From: HRBIN12 sp964447335
GTDB taxonomy: Bacteria > Actinomycetota > UBA4738 > HRBIN12
Assembly (NCBI GenBank): GCA_964447335.1
Contig: CAYUSA010000008.1
Location: forward strand, 5,643-69,642
DNA length: 64,000 nucleotides
Direction: 5' to 3'
Shown here: positions 17,021 through 24,779 of the stretch, piece by piece
Layout: each line of letters begins with the position of its first letter
Position numbering within the stretch: position 1 is the stretch's first letter
Notes under the pieces: model-generated
The model's input: the letters and a program-made list of their open reading frames with translations, nothing else
Told to the model about the DNA's origin: nothing
The model's database searches: none
Position numbers and translations under genes: made by a program

Positions 17021-17566
17021 CTAGCCACCCTCGCAGTGGTAGGGGCCCTCCTCGGCGGCGGACACCGTGTCGCCGCCGTCGGCGCCGTAGATGTCGTACC
17101 CCTCGCCACCATCGATGACGTCGCCGCCGTGGCCGTCGTAGGCCGACAGGCAGCTGTCGTCGCCCGGGCCGCCGTACAGCGCGTCGCGGCCGCGATCGTC
17201 GAACACGATGAGGTCGTTGCCGCCCTGGAGGTAGATCCTGTCGTCCCCCGGGCCGCCGAACCCCGTGTCCTGGCCGGCGCCACCTCGCACGACGTCGTTG
17301 CCTCGGCCCGCGTCGAACCCGTCGAGGCCCTTGCCGAGCAGGATCGTGTCGTCGCCGCCTCGGCCGTTCACGTAGTCGTCCCCGCCGAGCGCGCAGATGA
17401 CGTCCGGCCCCGCCGTGCCGCTCAGGCTGTCGTCGCCGTCGGTACCGACGATCGTGCACTCGGGCGCGTACGGTCCGGCGCGCCTCTCGGCCACCGCCCC
17501 CGAAGGCGCGAACGCCGCCACCGAGATCACCACCAGGACCGCGAGCGATGCGGCTCGTGCCCGCAT
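17021..17566 (-). CDS. Secreted RTX-like calcium-binding repeat protein
   Basis: Protein of 181 residues. The ATG at 17566 is preceded by GGAGGGG and opens a Sec signal peptide (basic MRARA, hydrophobic core to about 22, then APSGAVAE). The mature part is almost entirely Asp/Gly nonapeptide-like repeats: GTDGDDSLSG, GPDVICALGGDDYVNGRGGDD, GRGNDVVRGGAGQD, GPGDDRIYLQGGND, GGPGDDS and GGEGYDIYGADGGDT. Such repeats fold into a calcium-loaded beta-roll. There is no catalytic domain and no type I secretion tail, and the N-terminal Sec signal is typical of actinobacterial members. Four cysteines (near 47, 67, 148 and the C-terminus) may form disulfides. Role unknown: adhesion, calcium binding or a cell-surface structural part. 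Confidence 0.82.
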   Translation of the reverse strand: MRARAASLAVLVVISVAAFAPSGAVAERRAGPYAPECTIVGTDGDDSLSGTAGPDVICALGGDDYVNGRGGDDTILLGKGLDGFDAGRGNDVVRGGAGQDTGFGGPGDDRIYLQGGNDLIVFDDRGRDALYGGPGDDSCLSAYDGHGGDVIDGGEGYDIYGADGGDTVSAAEEGPYHCEGG

Positions 17567-17666
17567 GGACCCCTCCTCTCGCCGGGTGCAAGGCACTGCA
17601 TAACAGAGTCACTCGGGAGATGCGAGACGACCGGGCGGCGCGAGGGGACGCGTCGCTTCGCTTCGG

Positions 17667-17750
<84 letters not shown>

Positions 17751-17760
17751 GGCGGGAGGC

Positions 17761-17766
17761 ATGGTA
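17761..17766 (-). promoter_or_regulatory. -10 box TACCAT of tRNA-Leu
   Basis: On the minus strand TACCAT ends ten bases before the 5' end of the tRNA, as expected for a promoter giving a short 5' trailer for RNase P removal. Confidence 0.45.
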
Positions 17767-17804
17767 GCAGCGGCCCGGCGGCGAGCCCGAGCGCGAGGCG
17801 GGGG

Positions 17805-17810
17805 TAGGAT
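17805..17810 (+). promoter_or_regulatory. -10 box TAGGAT of the fhaA-pknB operon
   Basis: TAGGAT stands 40 bases before the GTG at 17851, giving a leader of about 33 bases that contains GGGAGA as ribosome site. It is the only plausible -10 box between the tRNA promoter and fhaA. Confidence 0.45.
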
Positions 17811-17850
17811 AGGCGCCGAACGGGCCTCCGGCCTGGGAGAACGCCACGCC

Positions 17851-18540
17851 GTGCCGATCCTCCGCGATTTCGAGCGCCGCCTCGGGAACCTGGTCGAGGG
17901 CTTCTTCGCGACCACGTTCCGCAGCGGCCTGCAGCCCGTCGAGCTCGCGAAGCGCGTGATGCGCGAGATGGACGCCGGCAAGACCGTGGGTGTGCGCGAC
18001 GTCTGGTCGCCGAACCGCTTCGTGTTCTCGCTGTCCGAGGAGGACGGCAACCGCTACGAACAGGCCGAGCAGGCGCTGATCGCCGAGCTCCGGCAGGTCG
18101 TTCGCGAGACCGCCCTCGAGCGCGGGTGGGGCCTCGTCGGCCCGCCGGAGGTCGAGCTCGAGGTCGACGAGACGCTCGCGCGCGGTCGGTTCCGGTGCGT
18201 CGCGAGCTTCGTCGAGGGCCCCGGCGAGGTGCCGCCGGCCGTCCCCGCCGCCGGAGAGGGTGGCCTCGTGCTCATGGACGGCGAGCGGGTCGCGGACACG
18301 TTCCGGCTGCGCCAGGCGACGACGATCGGCCGCGCCCCCGGGTGCGAGATCGTGATCGGCGATCCCGCCGCCTCGAGACAACACGCCCGGATCCTGCGGC
18401 GCGACGACGGCTATGTCGTGTCGGATCTCGGCTCGACGAACGGGACGCTCGTGAACGGAGACCCGGTCACCGAGCGGCTCCTCGTCGACGGCGACCGCAT
18501 CACCATCGGTAGCACCGTGTTCGAGTTCCGGAGGGGCTGA
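17851..18540 (+). CDS. fhaA: FhaA: DUF3662 and FHA domain protein
   Basis: Phosphothreonine-binding scaffold of the actinobacterial cell-wall regulatory operon. The GTG at 17851 is chosen because GGGAGA precedes it by ten bases and the DUF3662 domain begins at once (PILRDFERRLGNLVEGFFATTF). DUF3662 covers about 3-115 with SGLQPVELAKRVMREMDAGK and NRFVFSLSEED. The FHA domain (about 150-225) has TIGRAPGCEIVIGD, SRQHARI and DLGSTNGTLVNG, with the Arg, Ser and His residues that bind phosphothreonine. At 229 residues it lacks the long linker of the mycobacterial protein. In mycobacteria FhaA binds phosphorylated MviN; the same role is likely but not shown here. Confidence 0.93.
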   Translation: MPILRDFERRLGNLVEGFFATTFRSGLQPVELAKRVMREMDAGKTVGVRDVWSPNRFVFSLSEEDGNRYEQAEQALIAELRQVVRETALERGWGLVGPPEVELEVDETLARGRFRCVASFVEGPGEVPPAVPAAGEGGLVLMDGERVADTFRLRQATTIGRAPGCEIVIGDPAASRQHARILRRDDGYVVSDLGSTNGTLVNGDPVTERLLVDGDRITIGSTVFEFRRG

Positions 18541-19005
18541 ATGTCGCCCTTCGTCCTGTCGGTGCTGAAGTACGCGCTCCTCGCGCTCCTGTACTTCTTC
18601 ATCTACCGCGCCGTGCGCTCGGTCGCCGTCGACCTGTCGGGACGGCGTGGAGCATCGACCGGCGGGACCGCGGCGCCGAAGCCCGCGAAGCCCGCGCCCG
18701 CCCGAGGCGGGAAGGCGCCGACGAGTCTCGTGGTGCACGCGCCCGAAGCCCGCAGGCCGAAGACCTACCGGCTGAGCGGCACGCTCGAGATCGGCCGGGC
18801 CGAGGCCTGCAAGGTCCGCCTCGACGACACCTACGCGTCGCAGCACCACGCGCGCCTGTCCCCGAGCGACGGAGCCTGGACGGTCGAGGACCTCGGCTCG
18901 ACGAACGGGACGTACCTGAACGACCGCAGGCTCCAGTCCGCCGTCCAGGTCCACGCGGGCGACGTGCTGAAGATCGGCAAGACGGTGCTGGAGCTCCGCC
19001 GATGA
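18541..19005 (+). CDS. fhaB: FhaB/FipA-type membrane FHA protein
   Basis: Protein of 154 residues. A membrane helix (about 5-22, VLKYALLALLYFFIYRAV) is followed by a Pro/Ala linker and a C-terminal FHA domain (about 78-150) with LEIGRAEACKVRLDD, SQHHARLS and DLGSTNGTYLND. In mycobacteria FhaB recruits phosphorylated FtsZ/FtsQ-type partners at the division site under PknA/PknB control. It starts on the base after the fhaA stop, and its own stop overlaps pstP by four bases, so expression is tightly coupled. Confidence 0.93.
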   Translation: MSPFVLSVLKYALLALLYFFIYRAVRSVAVDLSGRRGASTGGTAAPKPAKPAPARGGKAPTSLVVHAPEARRPKTYRLSGTLEIGRAEACKVRLDDTYASQHHARLSPSDGAWTVEDLGSTNGTYLNDRRLQSAVQVHAGDVLKIGKTVLELRR

Positions 19006-20237
19006 GAGCCGTCGTCGCCTCGGCCACCGACATCGGCCACGTCCGCGAGGGCAACGAGGACTCCTACCTCGTGATGGCGCCCCTGTTCGCGGTCGCCGAC
19101 GGCATGGGCGGCCACCGCGGCGGCGAGGTCGCGTCGAGCCTCGCGGTCGACACCCTCGAGCGGCTGTTCGCGCAGGGCGAGGGCGAGCTCCTCGAGCAGA
19201 TCCGCGAGGCCAACCGCGTCGTCTTCGAACGCTCCATGGCCGACCGCGCCGTCGCCGGGATGGGCACGACCCTCACGGCCGTCCTGCTCAAGGACGACCG
19301 CGCGCACCTCGCGCACGTCGGCGACTCGCGCGCCTACGTGTTCCGCGGCGGCGAGCTCCGGCTCCTCACCGAGGACCACACCCTCGTCCACCGCATGGTC
19401 ATGGAGGGCGAGCTGACCGAGGCCGAGGCCGAGACCCATCCGCATCGCAGCATCCTCACCCGGGTGATCGGGGTCGACGCCGACGTCGAGGTCGACGAGA
19501 TCGAGCTCGATCTCCACCCCGGCGACCGCCTGCTCCTGTGCTCCGACGGCCTCACCGGCATGCTGGGCGACGAAGACATCGCCCGCACACTCGCCGAGCA
19601 CCCCGACCCCCAGAGTGCGGTCGACCGCCTCATCCGCGACGCCAACGATGCCGGCGGCGTCGACAACATCACCGCCCTCCTCATCGACCTCCACGAAGGC
19701 CCCCCCGACCCCCCGATGCAGCCCCGAAGCATGACGTCGGGTGTAGCCGCGCCCCGCACCCAGGCCGAAGCGGCCGATCCGGAGGTGGCCACGGACACGG
19801 TTAGCAGGGGAGGTCGTGCGGAGCCGACCTCTCGGTCGGCGGAGCAGGAGCCTCCCCGGCCTCCCCGGCGATCTCTGGCCAGCCGGAAACGCCTCCCCTG
19901 GACTCGCCTAGCCCGCTGGATCGCCCTCACCCTCGCCGTCCTGGCCGTCGCCTTCGTCGGCGTCCGTGTCTACCTCGACCTGCAGTGGTACGTCGGCGTC
20001 TCCGACGGCCGCGTCGCGGTGTTCCGAGGCATCCCCGCCGAGGTCGGCGGCTTCCGGCTCCACCACGTCGTCGTCGAGACGACCATCCGCGCCGAGGACG
20101 CGCTGGCGCTCGCGTTCTACCGCAACCTCACGGACGGGATCACCGCCGACGACCGCGCCGAGGCCGACGCGATCGTCGAGCAGATCCGTGCCGACGTAGC
20201 GGAGGCGAGCGGCGCCTTCCAGGGCCCGGCCCCGTGA
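19002..20237 (+). CDS. pstP: PP2C-family Ser/Thr phosphatase PstP
   Basis: Membrane phosphatase of 411 residues that reverses PknB-type phosphorylation. The PPM motifs are intact: VREGNEDSYLV, FAVADGMGGHRGGEVAS, GMGTTLTAVLL, HVGDSRAYVFRGGELRLLTEDHTL, LLLCSDGLTGML and GGVDNITALLI, giving the usual Asp residues for two manganese ions. A Pro/Arg-rich linker (about 245-305) leads to one membrane helix (about 307-328) and a short external domain. Overlaps of four bases with fhaB and rodA indicate coupled translation. Confidence 0.95.
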   Translation: MRAVVASATDIGHVREGNEDSYLVMAPLFAVADGMGGHRGGEVASSLAVDTLERLFAQGEGELLEQIREANRVVFERSMADRAVAGMGTTLTAVLLKDDRAHLAHVGDSRAYVFRGGELRLLTEDHTLVHRMVMEGELTEAEAETHPHRSILTRVIGVDADVEVDEIELDLHPGDRLLLCSDGLTGMLGDEDIARTLAEHPDPQSAVDRLIRDANDAGGVDNITALLIDLHEGPPDPPMQPRSMTSGVAAPRTQAEAADPEVATDTVSRGGRAEPTSRSAEQEPPRPPRRSLASRKRLPWTRLARWIALTLAVLAVAFVGVRVYLDLQWYVGVSDGRVAVFRGIPAEVGGFRLHHVVVETTIRAEDALALAFYRNLTDGITADDRAEADAIVEQIRADVAEASGAFQGPAP

Positions 20238-21553
20238 GCCAGGCCGCCGTCCCCCGCGGGCGCCCTCGGCAGGGGGTGGCCATCGCGTTCACGATCCTCG
20301 CGCTCGTGATCGCCGTCGGCGCGTACGTGCTCGCGGGGTTCGGCAAACGCGGCCAGGTCCCGGCCACGTTCGTCCTGTACGGCTCGATCTTCGCCGTGGG
20401 CTACCTGGTCTCGGCGCTCGTGATCCGCCGGTTCGCGCCGAGCGCCGACCCCGCGATGTTCCCGACGGCCGCCGTGCTCACCGGCCTCGGCTTCGCGATG
20501 ATCTTCCGCCTCTCGGGCGGTCTCGCGGCCGAGCAGGCCACGTGGGTTGCGGTCGGGCTCGGCGCGTTCTGCGTGACGCTGATCGTCGTCCGCGACCACC
20601 GGCAGCTCGATGCCTACACGTACACGATCGGCCTCGTCGGCCTCGTGCTGCTGCTCCTGCCGGTGGTCCCGGGACTCGGGCGCACGATCAACGGGGCTCG
20701 GCTGTGGGTGAAGCTCGGACCCATCGGGTTCCAGCCCTCCGAGATCGGCAAGGTCCTCATCGTCGTGTTCCTCGCGTCGTACCTGAACCAGAAGCGTGAG
20801 CTGCTCCGCGTCGCGACCGGCGGGTTCGGACCGCTGCGGCTGCCACCCGCCAAGCACCTCATGCCGGTGCTCGTCGCGTGGGGCACGTCCCTCGTCGTCC
20901 TGTTCCTGCAGCGCGACCTCGGCGCCTCGCTGCTGTACTTCGGGATCTTCGTCGTGATGCTCTGGGTCGCGACCGGCCGGGTCGCCTACCTGGCGATCGG
21001 GCTCGTGCTGTTCGCGCTGGGCGCGGGGCTCGGGTACCAGGCGTTCGACCATGTCCAGCTCCGCGTCGACGTGTGGCTGCACGCGCTCGACCCGGCCAAG
21101 GTGTTCGAGACCGGGTTCGGGCAGCTCGCCCAGGCCCAGTTCGGGATGGGGACGGGCGGGCTCGTCGGCGCCGGGCTCGGGCGCGGCTCGCCGGGGCTCA
21201 TCCCGTTCGCCTCGACCGACTTCATCTTCGCGGCGATCGGCGAGGAGCTCGGGCTGTTCGGAGCGGCCGGCGTGCTGCTGCTGTACGTCGCGCTCGTCGG
21301 CAAGGGGCTGCGCGCGGCGCTCGCGTGCGCCGACGGGTTCGGCCGGCTGCTCGCGGCCGGACTCGCGACCGCGGTCGCGCTGCAGACGTTCGTGATCGTC
21401 GGCGGCGTGACGAGGGTGATCCCGCTCACCGGCGTCACGCTCCCGTTCGTGAGCTACGGCGGCTCGAGCCTCGTCTCGAACTTCGTGCTCCTCGCGCTGC
21501 TCGTGCGCGTCTCGTCGGGGCCGGCGCCGGTGCGCTCGAAGGGCGGCGGGTAG
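20234..21553 (+). CDS. rodA: SEDS peptidoglycan glycosyltransferase RodA/FtsW
   Basis: Polytopic membrane protein of 439 residues with about 12 helices. SEDS hallmarks are present: GARLWVKLGPIGFQPSEIGKVLIVVFLASYL, LFLQRDLGASLLYFGIF and the C-terminal PLTGVTLPFVSYGGSSLVSNFVLLALLVRVS. SEDS proteins polymerise lipid II into glycan strands with a partner class B PBP, here the next gene. The GTG at 20234 overlaps the pstP stop. Position between pstP and pbpA favours RodA over FtsW. Confidence 0.95.
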   Translation: MSQAAVPRGRPRQGVAIAFTILALVIAVGAYVLAGFGKRGQVPATFVLYGSIFAVGYLVSALVIRRFAPSADPAMFPTAAVLTGLGFAMIFRLSGGLAAEQATWVAVGLGAFCVTLIVVRDHRQLDAYTYTIGLVGLVLLLLPVVPGLGRTINGARLWVKLGPIGFQPSEIGKVLIVVFLASYLNQKRELLRVATGGFGPLRLPPAKHLMPVLVAWGTSLVVLFLQRDLGASLLYFGIFVVMLWVATGRVAYLAIGLVLFALGAGLGYQAFDHVQLRVDVWLHALDPAKVFETGFGQLAQAQFGMGTGGLVGAGLGRGSPGLIPFASTDFIFAAIGEELGLFGAAGVLLLYVALVGKGLRAALACADGFGRLLAAGLATAVALQTFVIVGGVTRVIPLTGVTLPFVSYGGSSLVSNFVLLALLVRVSSGPAPVRSKGGG

Positions 21554-23038
21554 ATGGAGCGGCAGATCCGGCAGCTCGCGCTCGCGCTCCTCGCGCTGTT
21601 CGTCGTGCTCCTCGCGCAGATCAGCTACATCCAGGTCGTCGCGGCCGAGCGCCTGGCCGACAACCCCGCGAACGCCAGGCGCCAGCTCATCGCCGAGTAC
21701 CAGGTGGACCGCGGCTCGATCCTGGCCGCCGACGGCACGACGATCCTGGCCGCGAGCCGCAAGAGCTCGGGCGACCTCCGCTACGAGCGCCGGTACGCGT
21801 TCGGCCCCCTCTACGCGCACCTCACGGGCTACTACTCGTTCGTCTACGGGCGGAGCCGGCTCGAGCAGGCCTACAAGGACTTCCTGGCGGGCTCGGCGCC
21901 GCAGCTGCTGCCGCAGACGCTCGCGGACATGGTGCTCGGGCGACCGAAGCGCGGCGCCTCGATCGTGACGACCATCGACCCCGACCTCCAGGAGGCCGCC
22001 GCCGAGGCGCTCGGCGACCTCCCCGGTGCCGTCGCGGCGATCGACCCGAGGACCGGAGACGTGCTCGCGCTCGTCGCGAACCCCACGTACGACCCGAACC
22101 CGCTCTCCTCGCACGACCCCGCCCTCATCCGCGACACGTGGGCGCAGCTGAACGCAGATCCGGACAAGCCGCTGCTCTCGGCCGCGAGCGACGAGCTGTA
22201 CCCGCCGGGCTCGACGTTCAAGATCCTCGTCGCGGCGGCCGCCCTCGAGAACGGCTACGGCCCCGACAGCACCTGGCCGAACCCGCACGAGCTCGACCTG
22301 CCCGACACCGTCGAGACGCTCAGCAACTTCGGCGGCGTGACGTGCTCGGGCGGCTCCGAGATCACCCTCGCCGACGCGCTGCGGCAGTCGTGCAACGTCG
22401 TGTTCGGAGAGATCGGGCTCACGCTCGGGCCGGTCGCGCTCGCCGAGCAGGCGTGGGCGTTCGGCTTCGCGCCGTCGAGCAGCACCGGCGATGTGCCGTT
22501 CCCCATCCCGTTCCAGGAGGGCGTGTTCCCCGACCCGTCGTACTTCGCGACCCGCCGGCCTGCGGTCGCGCTCTCGGCGATCGGACAGGACAACGTCGCC
22601 GCGAACCCGCTGCAGATGGCGCTCGTGGCGGGGGCCATCGCGAACGGCGGGGTGGAGATGGTCCCCCGCCTCGTGACCGAGGTCCGAGGTCCCGACGGCC
22701 GGATCGTCGAGACCTACGAGCCCGAGATATTCTCGCGGCCCCTCTCGCCGGAGAACGCCGCGCTGCTCACGGCGATGATGGTCGACGTCGTGCAGCGCGG
22801 GACCGGAACCGCGGCGCAGATCCCCGGCGTGACCGTGGCCGGCAAGACCGGGACGGCGCAGCACGGCGACGGAGCGGCGCCGCACGCGTGGTTCGTCTCG
22901 TTCGCGCCGGCCGAGGATCCGCAGATCGCCGTCGCCGTCATCGTGCTCGACGGCGGTAGCCTTGGCAGCGAGGCGACAGGGGGCGCGCTGGCCGCGCCCA
23001 TCGCGAAGGCGGTCATGGAGGCCGCGCTCGGCCGATGA
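21554..23038 (+). CDS. pbpA: Class B penicillin-binding protein PbpA
   Basis: Membrane-anchored transpeptidase of 494 residues that cross-links peptidoglycan with the SEDS partner. An N-terminal helix (about 7-27) is followed by a short dimerization region and the transpeptidase domain. The active-site motifs are SxxK in PPGSTFKIL, SxN in LRQSCNVVFGEI and KTG in VAGKTGTAQHGDG. It starts on the base after the rodA stop. The order rodA-pbpA-pknB matches actinobacterial operons. Confidence 0.95.
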   Translation: MERQIRQLALALLALFVVLLAQISYIQVVAAERLADNPANARRQLIAEYQVDRGSILAADGTTILAASRKSSGDLRYERRYAFGPLYAHLTGYYSFVYGRSRLEQAYKDFLAGSAPQLLPQTLADMVLGRPKRGASIVTTIDPDLQEAAAEALGDLPGAVAAIDPRTGDVLALVANPTYDPNPLSSHDPALIRDTWAQLNADPDKPLLSAASDELYPPGSTFKILVAAAALENGYGPDSTWPNPHELDLPDTVETLSNFGGVTCSGGSEITLADALRQSCNVVFGEIGLTLGPVALAEQAWAFGFAPSSSTGDVPFPIPFQEGVFPDPSYFATRRPAVALSAIGQDNVAANPLQMALVAGAIANGGVEMVPRLVTEVRGPDGRIVETYEPEIFSRPLSPENAALLTAMMVDVVQRGTGTAAQIPGVTVAGKTGTAQHGDGAAPHAWFVSFAPAEDPQIAVAVIVLDGGSLGSEATGGALAAPIAKAVMEAALGR

Positions 23039-23048
23039 AGGGGGATGT

Positions 23049-24779
23049 GTGAGCGATCAGCCGGTGGTCCTCGGGGGCCGCTACCGCGTCGAGCGTGAGC
23101 TCGGCCGCGGCGGGATGGCCAAGGTCTTCGAGGGCACCGACACGGTCCTCGGGCGGCAGGTCGCGATCAAGATCCTGGCGCCCCGGTTCGCCGACGACGA
23201 GAGCTTCGTGCAGCGCTTCCGCCGCGAGGCCCAGGCCGCCGCGCGCCTGTCGAACCCGAACGTCGTGAGCGTCTTCGACACCGGGGCCGACGGCGGCGTC
23301 CACTTCATCGTCATGGAGTACGTCGAGGGCCGCACGCTCGCCGACTACCTCGCCGGCGGCGGCCGCATCATGCCCGACCGCGCGATCGAGATCGCCCAGG
23401 CCGTGTCCGGGGCGCTCTCGGCCGCGCACGCGCAGGGCGTGATCCACCGCGACATCAAGCCCGGCAACATCATGCTCACGCCGGCCGGCCAGGTGAAGGT
23501 CGCCGACTTCGGCATCGCGCGGATGACGACGACCGCGGAGACGGTCGCCCAGACGGCCGCGGTCCTCGGCACGGCCTCGTACCTGTCGCCCGAGCAGGCG
23601 CAGGGGCAGCCGGTCGACGGGCGCTCGGACATCTACTCGCTCGGGTGCGTGCTGTACGAGATGGTCACGGGCCGGCCGCCGTTCCTCGGCGACTCGCCGG
23701 TCGCGGTGGCCTCCAAGCAGGTGCTCGAGCAGCCGATCACGCCCTCGAAGCTGAACGGCGACGTGACCCCGGACCTCGACGCCGTGATCCTGCGCGCGCT
23801 CGCGAAGAATCCGGCGAACCGGTACCAATCGGCCGGGGAGTTCAGAGCGGATCTCGAGCGCGCCCGCCGTGGCCTGCCGGTCGAGGCCACGCCGCTGCTC
23901 GCCGCCCCGGCGACCACGCAGGTCATCCCGCCGAGCGGCGGCGGCACGCAGGTCATGCCGCCGGTCGAGCCCGGTGGCTCGCGTTGGTGGATCCCGGTCG
24001 TCGTGATCGGGCTGCTCCTCGCGGCGATCGGCACGCTCCTGTGGCTGTTCGCGAGCAACGTCCTCGGCGGCAAGGACGAGGCCTCGCCGACACCGACGCT
24101 CGTCGCGGTGCCGAACGTGGTGGACATGCGCGTGCGCGAGGCCGAGCAGACCCTCCTCGACCAGAGATTCACGCTCGGGCCTCGGATCAACGTGGAGATC
24201 ACGGACCCGGCCGCGCAGGAGGCCGGCACGGTCAAGGAGCAGGATCCGCCGGCCGGCGACCCGGTCGAGGAGGGGACGCTCGTCACCCTCACGGTCTACG
24301 TCGCGCCCGGCGAGGTGACGATCCCGACCGTCGAGGGCATGTCGCCCGAGGACGCGCGGATCGAGCTCGAGACTGCCGGCTTCAACGTGGTCGGGACCGA
24401 AGATCAGGCGAGCGACACGATCGACATCGGCATGGTCATCGGCACGGACCCGGCGGCCGACACCCCGGTCGAGTTCGGCTCCGACGTCATGATCATCGTC
24501 TCGACCGGCCGGGGCACGGTCACCGTGCCCGACGTCATCTGCTACAACCTCGGGCAGGCGAAGGCGCGGATCTCGGACGCGGGACTCTTCCCGGTCATCG
24601 CGTCGTCCACGCTGCCCGCGAACCCGCTCTGCCCGAACGGGAACAAGGTGGTCGACACCGACCCGGGACCGAACGAGCAGGCCCAGACCGGCGACCAGGT
24701 TCTCATCTACCTGCCGGGCCCCCCGCCGTCGCCGACCGGTCCGACCGGCGGGACGGGACCGACGGGCCCGACCGCATGA
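23049..24779 (+). CDS. pknB: Ser/Thr protein kinase PknB with PASTA repeats
   Basis: Membrane kinase of 576 residues sensing muropeptides or lipid II. GTG at 23049 is preceded by GGGGGA; a nearby ATG at 23045 is out of frame. The kinase domain (about 9-270) has GRGGMAKVFEG, VAIKIL with the ATP lysine, HRDIKPGNIM, DFGIAR and SPEQA; the activation loop is Thr-rich (MTTTAETVAQTAAVLGTAS). A membrane helix (about 321-343) leads to three PASTA repeats (about 360-560) and a Gly-Pro-Thr tail. Mycobacterial PknB has four PASTA repeats. No pknA is present in the cluster. The stop overlaps the ThyX-like gene. Confidence 0.96.
   Translation: MSDQPVVLGGRYRVERELGRGGMAKVFEGTDTVLGRQVAIKILAPRFADDESFVQRFRREAQAAARLSNPNVVSVFDTGADGGVHFIVMEYVEGRTLADYLAGGGRIMPDRAIEIAQAVSGALSAAHAQGVIHRDIKPGNIMLTPAGQVKVADFGIARMTTTAETVAQTAAVLGTASYLSPEQAQGQPVDGRSDIYSLGCVLYEMVTGRPPFLGDSPVAVASKQVLEQPITPSKLNGDVTPDLDAVILRALAKNPANRYQSAGEFRADLERARRGLPVEATPLLAAPATTQVIPPSGGGTQVMPPVEPGGSRWWIPVVVIGLLLAAIGTLLWLFASNVLGGKDEASPTPTLVAVPNVVDMRVREAEQTLLDQRFTLGPRINVEITDPAAQEAGTVKEQDPPAGDPVEEGTLVTLTVYVAPGEVTIPTVEGMSPEDARIELETAGFNVVGTEDQASDTIDIGMVIGTDPAADTPVEFGSDVMIIVSTGRGTVTVPDVICYNLGQAKARISDAGLFPVIASSTLPANPLCPNGNKVVDTDPGPNEQAQTGDQVLIYLPGPPPSPTGPTGGTGPTGPTA

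Noticed and set aside
20117..22885. Minus-strand open frame of over 900 codons opposite rodA and pbpA
   Set aside because: Arg/Glu/His-rich composition without domains; it mirrors the plus-strand codons of two clearly real genes.
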